Shown here piece by piece: positions 6,575 to 11,614 of a DNA stretch of 11,614 bases. The DNA lies in the NCBI GenBank assembly GCA_947478535.1, contig CANJXD010000136.1, positions 1-11,614 of the forward strand. Direction: 5' to 3'. The stretch is from Acetobacteraceae bacterium (GTDB lineage: Bacteria > Pseudomonadota > Alphaproteobacteria > Acetobacterales > Acetobacteraceae). The notes beneath the pieces are model-generated. The model searched no databases. It was not told the origin of the DNA and worked only from the letters and a program-made list of their open reading frames with translations. Both the position numbers and the translations under genes were made by a program. Positions within the stretch are counted from its first letter, which is position 1; each line of letters starts with the position of its first letter.

Positions 6575-7126
6575 TCAATCCTTCCCGAAGGTCTTGGCGC
6601 CGATCAGCCGCTGGCCGATCAGGGTCGCGGTGGGGCGGAAGGTGTTGAAGGCCATGCGGATCGTCGCATCGACCGTGGCTTCGACATCCTCCGGCCGGTC
6701 GGCGCGATGCACCAGCGTGCCCATGGCTTCCAGCACGGCCTGGCTCGCATGGCCCATCGGGATCTGCGCCGGGTTGAATTCGCCGTAATCGCCGCGCATC
6801 GTCACGATCATCGGCATCGGCGTGCGGTGCATGGTGGCGAGCGAGAGCATGTTGATGCAGTTGCCGACGCCGGAGGATTGCATCAGCAGCACTCCCTTCA
6901 CACCGCCGAGCCAGGCGCCGGCGAGAAGGGCGACACCTTCCTCCTCCGTCGTCAGGGTCACCACGGTCATCGCGTTGTCGGCGAGGCACCGCCGGATCAG
7001 CCGCGCATGGCCGGCATCCGGCACCAGGGCGATCTGAGTGATATTGTGGGCCTTGAGCACATCATAGATGCGATCGGGCCAATCGGCCGCCGCATCGGGG
7101 CGCATTTCCAGCGCGTCGCGATCCAT
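6575..7126 (-). CDS. Thiamine-diphosphate 2-oxoacid decarboxylase, alpha subunit (sulfopyruvate/phosphonopyruvate decarboxylase-like)
   Basis: A 183-residue subunit corresponding to the N-terminal (Pyr) domain of ThDP decarboxylases, as in ComD. The acidic run TTEEEGVALLAGAWLGG (59-75) supplies the glutamate that activates the cofactor's aminopyrimidine. LMQSSGVGNCINML (81-94) and MRGDYGEFNPAQIPMG (110-125) follow the sulfopyruvate/phosphonopyruvate decarboxylase alpha pattern. Alone it should be inactive; the beta subunit begins 5 nt downstream and provides the Mg-diphosphate site. The ATG at 7126 is chosen because GGGAGGA sits about 6 nt upstream and the conserved domain begins soon after. 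Longer in-frame starts would reach into eutB on the other strand. It appears to be the first gene of the minus-strand group and diverges from eutB across 112 bp. Confidence 0.87.
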   Translation of the reverse strand: MDRDALEMRPDAAADWPDRIYDVLKAHNITQIALVPDAGHARLIRRCLADNAMTVVTLTTEEEGVALLAGAWLGGVKGVLLMQSSGVGNCINMLSLATMHRTPMPMIVTMRGDYGEFNPAQIPMGHASQAVLEAMGTLVHRADRPEDVEATVDATIRMAFNTFRPTATLIGQRLIGAKTFGKD

Positions 7127-7238
7127 CTGGGTCCTCCCGGGGTGGGGCGCAGGATCGGGCGCGCGGAAGGTGTTGGCAAGCGGGCGCCCGGGATGCCATG
7201 ACGATGCGGCGGCACAGCATGGCAGGCCGGGGGGCGGC
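7127..7238. promoter_or_regulatory. Divergent intergenic region between decarboxylase alpha gene and eutB, with nested palindrome
   Basis: Both divergent genes must draw transcription signals from this 112-bp gap or from their neighbours. It holds a perfect 10-bp palindrome CGGGCGCCCG (7181-7190), flanked by TGGCA (7174-7178) and TGCCA (7194-7198), which are inverted to one another. This could be an operator or a chance GC-rich hairpin. I see no convincing sigma-70 boxes and only a weak purine-rich stretch before eutB. Confidence 0.35.
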
Positions 7239-8597
7239 ATGGGGTTTGCGCAGACCATCGGCGGCACGCGCCACGTCTTCCCGGACCTTCGCCGGCTGCT
7301 GGCCTGCGCCACGCCGCCGCGGTCTGGCGATGCGCTGGCCGGTGTCGCCGCCGAAAGTGCTGCGCAGCGCGTCGCCGCGCAGCGGGCGCTGGCGGATCTG
7401 CCGCTGCGCCACTTCCTCAGCGAGACCGTCATCCCCTATGAGGAGGATGAGGTCACGCGGCTGATCATCGACCGGCACGATGCCGCGGCCTTCGCCCCCA
7501 TCGCGCACCTCACGGTCGGCGGCTTCCGGGACTGGCTGCTGGGGGAGGCGGACGCCGCCGTGCTCACGGCCCTCGCCCCCGGCCTGACGCCGGAAATGGT
7601 GGCGGGATTGACGAAGATCTGCCGGTTGCAGGATCTGGTGGCGATCGCGCAGAAATGCCGCGTCACCACGCGCTTTCGCAACACGCTCGGCCTGCCCGGC
7701 ACGCTGTCCGTCCGCCTGCAGCCGAATGATCCCGTCGATGACCCGAAGGGGGTCGCGGCGCAGGTGCTGGATGGGCTGCTGCTCGGCGCCGGGGATGCCG
7801 TGATCGGGGTGAATCCGGCCACTGACAATGTGGACAATCTCTGCCGCCTGCTCGGCCTGCTTGATGCCGTGCGGGACCGCTACGCCATCCCGACGCAATC
7901 CTGCGTGCTCGCGCATGTCACGACGACGATGCTGGCGATGCAGCGTGGCGCGCCGGTCGATCTGGTGTTCCAGTCCATCGGCGGGACGGAGCGGCTGAAT
8001 ACCTCCTTCGGCGTCTCCCTCTCCCTGCTGCGGGAAGCGCATGAGGCGGCGCTGGCGCTGGGGCGCGGCACGCTCGGCGACAATTGCATGTATTTCGAAA
8101 CCGGCCAGGGCAGCGCGCTCTCGGCTGATGCGCATCACGGGGTGGACCAGCAGACGCTGGAGGTGCGGGCCTATGCCGTGGCGCGGGAATTCCGCCCGCT
8201 GCTGGTCAATTCCGTCGTCGGCTTCATCGGCCCCGAATATCTCTACGATGGGAAGCAGATCATCCGCGCGGGGCTCGAGGATCACTGCGCCGGAAAACTG
8301 CTCGGCCTGCCGATGGGGGTGGATGTCTGCTACACCAACCACGCCGAGGCCGACCAGGATGACATGGACGCGCTGCTGACGCTGCTGGGCGTGGCCGGCG
8401 TCACCTATGTCATGGGCGTGCCCGGGGCGGATGACACGATGCTCGCTTATCAATCCACCTCCTTCCACGATGGGCTCTATGCCCGCGCCGCGCTCGGCAA
8501 GACGCCGGCGCCCGAATTCGCGGCGTGGCTCGAACGCATGGGCATCGCCGGCCGCACGCCAGAGGCGTTGCCGATGGCGGTGGCGGGCCTGTTGTGA
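7239..8597 (+). CDS. eutB: Ethanolamine ammonia-lyase, large (alpha) subunit
   Basis: Catalytic subunit of adenosylcobalamin-dependent ethanolamine ammonia-lyase, which converts ethanolamine to acetaldehyde and ammonia. The 452-residue length matches E. coli EutB (453), and similarity is visible throughout: SGDALAGVAAES (29-40), VRLQPND (158-164), GDAVIGVNP (185-193), AHVTTTMLAMQRGAP (225-239), YFETGQGSALSA (285-296), VVGFIGPEYLY (326-336) and CYTNHAEADQ (364-373). The E. coli substrate-site residues Arg160, Gln162, Asn193, Glu287 and Asp362 correspond to R159, Q161, N192, E287 and D362, so activity is expected. The ATG at 7239 agrees with the family N-terminus; I found no nearby in-frame alternative, and its ribosome binding site is weak. 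It overlaps eutC by 4 bp. No reactivase, transporter, aldehyde dehydrogenase or shell gene lies in the window. Confidence 0.97.
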   Translation: MGFAQTIGGTRHVFPDLRRLLACATPPRSGDALAGVAAESAAQRVAAQRALADLPLRHFLSETVIPYEEDEVTRLIIDRHDAAAFAPIAHLTVGGFRDWLLGEADAAVLTALAPGLTPEMVAGLTKICRLQDLVAIAQKCRVTTRFRNTLGLPGTLSVRLQPNDPVDDPKGVAAQVLDGLLLGAGDAVIGVNPATDNVDNLCRLLGLLDAVRDRYAIPTQSCVLAHVTTTMLAMQRGAPVDLVFQSIGGTERLNTSFGVSLSLLREAHEAALALGRGTLGDNCMYFETGQGSALSADAHHGVDQQTLEVRAYAVAREFRPLLVNSVVGFIGPEYLYDGKQIIRAGLEDHCAGKLLGLPMGVDVCYTNHAEADQDDMDALLTLLGVAGVTYVMGVPGADDTMLAYQSTSFHDGLYARAALGKTPAPEFAAWLERMGIAGRTPEALPMAVAGLL

Positions 8598-9343
8598 CAG
8601 CGCCCGTCCTGTGGCGGGACTTGCGGCGCTTCACCGGCGCGCGCGTCGCGCTCGGGCGCGTCGGCAATGCCCTGCCGACGGCGGCGCATCTCGATTTCCA
8701 GGAAGCCCATGCGCGGGCGCGGGATGCGGTGTGGTCCGCCCTCGATGGTCCGGCGCTGCAGGCGGCGCTGCCGGGGGCGGTGGCGGTCGCCTCCGCCGCG
8801 CCGGATCGCCGCACCTATCTGCTGCGCCCCGATCTCGGCCGGCGTCTTGCCGCGGGCGAGGCGGCGCGCCTCACGCCCCGCCCCGGCTGCTTCGCCCTCG
8901 TCATCGCCGATGGTCTCTGCGCGAGTGGCGTGCAGGCGCAGGCGGCGCCGCTGCTGGAGGTATTGGGCCCCGCCCTGCGCGCGGCCGGCTGGGATGTCGC
9001 GCCGCCGGTCATCGCGACTCAGGCGCGCGTCGCCATCGGGGATGACATCGGCCACGCCCTGGGCGCGGCGATGGTCGCTGTGCTGATCGGCGAAAGACCG
9101 GGGCTTTCGTCCCTCGACAGCATGGGCATCTACCTCACCCACGCGCCGCGCCCGGGCCGTCACGATGCGGAGCGCAACTGCATCAGCAATATCCGCCCGG
9201 GCGGCATCTCGCCGGCGGATGCGGCGGCGAAGCTGCTCTGGCTGGTGGCCGCGGCGCGGCGGCTCGGCTTGACGGGCGTTGTGCTGAAGGATGAACAGCC
9301 GATGGCCTTGCCGGGCGAAACCCGGCCGGTGATCGAGGGCTGA
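8594..9343 (+). CDS. eutC: Ethanolamine ammonia-lyase, small (beta) subunit, short N-terminus
   Basis: Small subunit that forms the ethanolamine ammonia-lyase complex with EutB and helps bind adenosylcobalamin. The start is a GTG whose last two bases sit in the eutB TGA (GTGA overlap), indicating translational coupling; an upstream ATG at 8525 would lie 70 bp inside eutB. The resulting 249-residue protein shows LRRFTGARVALGR (10-22), LDFQEAHARARDAV (33-46), YLLRPDLGRRL (75-85), ADGLCASGV (105-113), RVAIGDDIG (145-153), LIGERPGLSSLDSMG (164-178) and ERNCISNIRPGG (193-204). Compared with E. coli EutC (295 residues, from memory) it lacks about 60 N-terminal residues, including the segment reported to target the protein to the microcompartment. 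This fits an unencapsulated enzyme. Confidence 0.95.
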   Translation: MTAPVLWRDLRRFTGARVALGRVGNALPTAAHLDFQEAHARARDAVWSALDGPALQAALPGAVAVASAAPDRRTYLLRPDLGRRLAAGEAARLTPRPGCFALVIADGLCASGVQAQAAPLLEVLGPALRAAGWDVAPPVIATQARVAIGDDIGHALGAAMVAVLIGERPGLSSLDSMGIYLTHAPRPGRHDAERNCISNIRPGGISPADAAAKLLWLVAAARRLGLTGVVLKDEQPMALPGETRPVIEG

Positions 9344-9346
9344 CCG

Positions 9347-9676
9347 CTACCCCGGCAGGTGCACCGCCAGCCACAGCGCGGCGTCACTCGTCCAGGCCAG
9401 GCGGTGGCGGCAATGCGCGGGCAGCACGGCCCAATCCCCCGCCACCATCTTGCGCTCGCTGCCATCGTCGAATTGCAGCGCCGCTTCCCCCTTGAACAGC
9501 AGCACGAATTCCGTGAACGCCTGGTCGTACCAGAAGCCCGGCGGGCTTGCGGCGCGGCGGGATGCGATGCGTTCCACCGTGACGCCACCTTCGGTCAGCA
9601 GCGTGGCCACCGCCTCGCCGCCTTCCTTCGCCGCCGCGCCGGCCGCCAGGGCGCCGAAGCGCGGATTGGGGTTCAT
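9347..9676 (-). CDS. Small single-domain cupin protein
   Basis: A 109-residue beta-barrel protein of the cupin fold, function unknown, probably cytoplasmic. The first motif region reads PPGFWYDQAFTEFVLLFKGEA (46-65 in part): the glutamate E57 and glycine G63 remain, but the usual HxH metal ligands are replaced by W/Y/D residues. The second motif GDWAVLPAHCRH (80-91) keeps G80, P86 and H91. A full cupin metal site is therefore doubtful; I recall other small cupins with the same WYDQ form, so it may be a subfamily trait. Its ATG overlaps the amidase stop (ATGA, 4 bp), so it is almost certainly co-translated with the amidase and may act as its accessory or a ligand-binding regulator. Its stop lies 3 bp from the convergent eutC stop. 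Confidence 0.82.
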   Translation of the reverse strand: MNPNPRFGALAAGAAAKEGGEAVATLLTEGGVTVERIASRRAASPPGFWYDQAFTEFVLLFKGEAALQFDDGSERKMVAGDWAVLPAHCRHRLAWTSDAALWLAVHLPG

Positions 9677-11016
9677 GCCGAGAGCGCCGATTCCACGGCC
9701 CGCGCCACGCTGAACAGCTTCGCATCACCGCTGTGCTCGCCCATCAGCATGAAGCCCACCGGCGGTTCCCCCGCGCGATGGCAGGGCAGGCTGATCGCGC
9801 AGCGATCGAGGAAATTCCCGACCGTCGTATTCCGCAGCAGCATCAGATTGATGCGTCCATACTCGGCCTCATCCTCCACCTCCGCCAGCGTCGGCGGCAC
9901 CAGTGGGCAGGTCGGCATCACCACGGCATCGAAGCCCGCCGTCCGCGCCGCGAAGGCCGCGATGATGCGGGCGCGTTCCTGCATCAGCCCGATGTAGTCC
10001 GCCGCCGTCATCTTCGACCCGCGCATGATCCGCGAGATGATCCGCGGGTCATAGCTGGTGCCCTTCCGCGCGATCAGCGGCTGGTGCCAGGCATAGGCCT
10101 CGCTGGCGATGAAGCCGCCCAGCGCGTTCGCCTTCGGGATGTCGTCGAGCTCCGGCACCGTCAACTCGCTGACCTGTGCGCCCGCCTTGGTCAGCGCGGC
10201 GAGCGCGCGCTGGAAGGCGGCGCAGACGCTGGCGTTCAGCCCCTCCGTCACATAGCCCTGCAGCACGGCCAGCCGAAGCCCGGACAGGGTTGTCTCCGGC
10301 GCGGTATTGTCCTCCCCGGCCATGATGCCATCCACCACCGCGCAGCAATCGACGGAGCGTGCGATGGGGCCGAGGCTGTCGAGGGTGAAGGACAGTGGCA
10401 GCGTGCCGGCCAGCGGCACCCGCTTCGCCGTCGGCTTCCACCCCACCACGCCGCAGAGCGCCGCTGGGATTCGGCAGGAACCGCCGGTATCTGACCCCAG
10501 CCCGGCAAAACCCATCCCATCCGCCACGGATACCCCGGCGCCGGAGGAAGACCCCCCGGGCAGCCGCCCCGTCGCGCGGTCCCAGGGGCTGCGGGGCGTG
10601 CCGTAATGCGGGTTCACGCCAAGCCCGGAATAGGCGAATTCGACCATGTTGGTCCGCCCAAGCACGATGAAGCCGGCGCGTTCCAGGCGGCTGACGGCGA
10701 CGGAGGTGGCCGTGGCCGGCGCCGCATCGGCCAGCGCCACGGACCCGCCACGCGTCACCTGCCCGGCCTCGTCATACAGATCCTTCACGCTGATCGGGAT
10801 GCCGGCATAGGCGGAGGGCGCACGCCCGGCCGCCCGCAGCGCATCCATCGCGCCGGCCGCAGCCCTGGCGGCATCGGCATGCACCGTCATGAAGGCGCGC
10901 GCGCCTTCGCCGGCAGGGTCGGCGATTCGCGCCAGGCTGTCCTCCACCAGGTCGCGCGCGGAAATGCGGCCCGCGGCAAGGGCTTGCGCGGCCTGGGCGA
11001 TAGTGAGGAAGGACAT
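9673..11016 (-). CDS. Amidase-signature (AS) family amidase
   Basis: Predicted amide hydrolase of 447 residues, typical for the AS family. The Ser-cisSer-Lys triad is visible: K78 in PISVKDL (74-80), cis-Ser S156 in GGSSSG (154-159), and nucleophile S180 in GSDTGGSCRIPA (174-185). The C-terminal part contains VVMPTCP (365-371) and RNTTVGNFLDRCAISLPC (395-412), usual for these amidases. Substrate is unknown: the family includes GatA, indoleacetamide hydrolase, allophanate hydrolase and fatty-acid amide hydrolase. GatA is unlikely without gatB/gatC. No signal peptide, so cytoplasmic. The ATG at 11016 begins the family N-terminus (TIAQAAQAL); an in-frame ATG at 11340 would add 108 unrelated residues and cross the opposing gene. 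It is translationally coupled to the cupin and diverges from the TRAP receptor. Confidence 0.9.
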   Translation of the reverse strand: MSFLTIAQAAQALAAGRISARDLVEDSLARIADPAGEGARAFMTVHADAARAAAGAMDALRAAGRAPSAYAGIPISVKDLYDEAGQVTRGGSVALADAAPATATSVAVSRLERAGFIVLGRTNMVEFAYSGLGVNPHYGTPRSPWDRATGRLPGGSSSGAGVSVADGMGFAGLGSDTGGSCRIPAALCGVVGWKPTAKRVPLAGTLPLSFTLDSLGPIARSVDCCAVVDGIMAGEDNTAPETTLSGLRLAVLQGYVTEGLNASVCAAFQRALAALTKAGAQVSELTVPELDDIPKANALGGFIASEAYAWHQPLIARKGTSYDPRIISRIMRGSKMTAADYIGLMQERARIIAAFAARTAGFDAVVMPTCPLVPPTLAEVEDEAEYGRINLMLLRNTTVGNFLDRCAISLPCHRAGEPPVGFMLMGEHSGDAKLFSVARAVESALSA

Positions 11017-11111
11017 GAAGCGCAGTTCCCGCAATGCAGCGTCGGATGCTGCGCAGGACCGCGCTGCACCGCAAGGGTCTGGCCCCGAGTGCCTGCCAGG
11101 GCGAGAGGCAT

Positions 11112-11142
11112 TTGACAGGACCAGCCGGGCTAGTTGTATGAT
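11112..11142 (+). promoter_or_regulatory. Probable sigma-70 promoter of the TRAP receptor gene
   Basis: A consensus -35 box TTGACA (11112-11117) is followed, after a longish 19-bp spacer, by TATGAT (11137-11142), one mismatch from the -10 consensus. It is AT-rich against the surrounding DNA and lies about 50 bp ahead of the start at 11192. The -10 sits inside the palindrome at 11133-11152, which would suit repression. Confidence 0.6.
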
Positions 11143-11153
11143 GTCATATAACT
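11132..11153. promoter_or_regulatory. Near-palindromic operator resembling GntR (FadR/FCD-type) sites
   Basis: The 22-bp stretch AGTTGTATGATGTCATATAACT is an imperfect inverted repeat, 18 of 22 positions symmetrical. Its half-site TTGTATGA resembles the TTGTATGA/TCATACAA operators of GntR regulators that often control carboxylate and sugar-acid uptake. It overlaps the -10 box and lies between the divergent amidase and TRAP receptor genes, so one regulator might control both. No regulator gene is in the window. Confidence 0.6.
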
Positions 11154-11191
11154 CCGCGGAAATTCGCGGTTGGAAAGGGAGACGACATCCA

Positions 11192-11614
11192 GTGAAAGCA
11201 ATCCCCGCCGCGAAGGCCCTGAAGGCCAAGTGTGCGTCCAAGGCGCTTCGCGCGCTGCGCGTCACGGCCATCGCCGCCGCTGCCCTGCTGCCCTGGGCGC
11301 CCTCCACGGGTGCCGCGCAGGAATGGCGCGGCTGGAACATCCACGCCGCCGATTATCCGAACGGGCGCGGTCTCGACCGGTTCGCGGAACTGGTCGGCCA
11401 GCGTTCGACCAACCGGATGCGGCTTCGCACCTATCACTCCGCCCAACTCGGCCAGCAGGACGAGGCGATCCAGCAGATGCGGCTGGGCTCGATCGACTAT
11501 GCGAACTTCAACCTGAGCCCCTTCAACAATCTGGCGCCGTCCACCAACGTCGTCACGCTGCCGTTCCTGTTCCGCGATGTCGCGCATAGCCATGCCGCGA
11601 TCGATGGCGTGGCC
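11192..11614 (+). CDS. TRAP transporter DctP-family periplasmic receptor, truncated by the window end
   Basis: The first 141 codons of a TRAP receptor (full members are about 330 residues). It begins with GTG at 11192, preceded by GGGAGA (11177-11182) with 9-nt spacing; no ATG lies in this frame until codon 79. A signal peptide is clear: a basic stretch with several Lys/Arg (2-23), a hydrophobic core (24-36) and a likely cleavage after GAA (40-42). The mature part shows the DctP pattern: RGLDRFAELVGQRS, then SAQLGQQDEAIQQMRLGSID, a conserved SP-FNNLAP stretch, and LPFLFRDVAHSHAAIDG, the usual receptor signature before the linker region. The substrate is probably an organic acid. Its DctQ/DctM membrane partners would be expected downstream, outside the window. 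A promoter and GntR-like operator precede it. Confidence 0.88.
   Translation, partial: MKAIPAAKALKAKCASKALRALRVTAIAAAALLPWAPSTGAAQEWRGWNIHAADYPNGRGLDRFAELVGQRSTNRMRLRTYHSAQLGQQDEAIQQMRLGSIDYANFNLSPFNNLAPSTNVVTLPFLFRDVAHSHAAIDGVA

Noticed and set aside
5967..7126. Decarboxylase pair as acetolactate synthase or benzoylformate decarboxylase
   Set aside because: Those are single chains of about 530-600 residues. Two subunits of 183 and 200 residues, with this motif layout, match the sulfopyruvate/phosphonopyruvate decarboxylase group.
7062..8468. Minus-strand open frame of 468 codons opposite eutB
   Set aside because: It is antisense to a fully conserved EutB and its composition (many His, Arg, Gln) is that of a GC-rich shadow frame.
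8525..8593. Upstream ATG for eutC at 8525
   Set aside because: It would lie 70 bp inside eutB and add 23 low-complexity residues without homology. The GTG overlapping the eutB stop is the more usual arrangement.
9673..11016. Amidase as GatA of the aspartyl/glutamyl-tRNA amidotransferase
   Set aside because: There is no gatB or gatC, the gene is coupled to a cupin, and the context is catabolic.
11017..11340. Longer amidase start at 11340
   Set aside because: It would add 108 residues unlike any amidase, run through the promoter and operator region, and overlap the TRAP receptor gene. The start at 11016 matches the family N-terminus.

Overview
The window is very GC-rich (roughly 70% by eye), almost fully coding, and carries catabolic and uptake genes. 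High GC, a Bug/TctC-type receptor, a DctP-type TRAP receptor and a Bradyrhizobium-like tartrate dehydratase fit an alphaproteobacterium, perhaps Roseomonas or another member of Acetobacteraceae. That placement is inference; there is no rRNA or marker gene. I see no tRNA, rRNA, CRISPR array, insertion sequence or phage gene.

Layout. (1) Positions 51-3105: a D(-)-tartrate dehydratase (tarD, minus) diverges from an enoyl-CoA hydratase/isomerase-family gene, followed by a Bug/TctC periplasmic receptor (both plus). A perfect 11-bp hairpin overlaps the receptor's ribosome binding site. (2) A terminator hairpin lies in the convergent gap at 3106-3196. (3) Positions 3197-7126, all minus and transcribed right to left: a two-subunit thiamine-diphosphate 2-oxoacid decarboxylase resembling sulfopyruvate/phosphonopyruvate decarboxylase, a D-2-hydroxyacid dehydrogenase, and an exported gamma-glutamyltransferase-family hydrolase. 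Two hairpins separate the decarboxylase pair from the last two genes. (4) Positions 7239-9343, plus: ethanolamine ammonia-lyase eutB-eutC, overlapping by 4 bp. (5) Positions 9347-11016, minus: an amidase-signature enzyme and a small cupin, overlapping by 4 bp and converging on eutC with a 3-bp gap. (6) From 11192 to the window end, plus: the start of a TRAP receptor, preceded by a good promoter and a near-palindrome resembling a GntR-family operator.

How they may work together. Two receptors would capture organic acids or similar solutes. TarD would convert D-tartrate to oxaloacetate. The dehydrogenase and decarboxylase make a chemically sensible series, 2-hydroxyacid to 2-oxoacid to aldehyde. 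EutBC splits ethanolamine to acetaldehyde and ammonia without any microcompartment gene in view. The GGT-like enzyme and the amidase could release amines or acids from amide substrates. The most interesting leads are the dehydrogenase/decarboxylase/GGT-like cluster of unknown substrate, the unusual active sites of the GGT-like and crotonase-fold proteins, the hairpin over the receptor's ribosome binding site, and the naturally short EutC. I found no clear evidence of an entirely new class of system.
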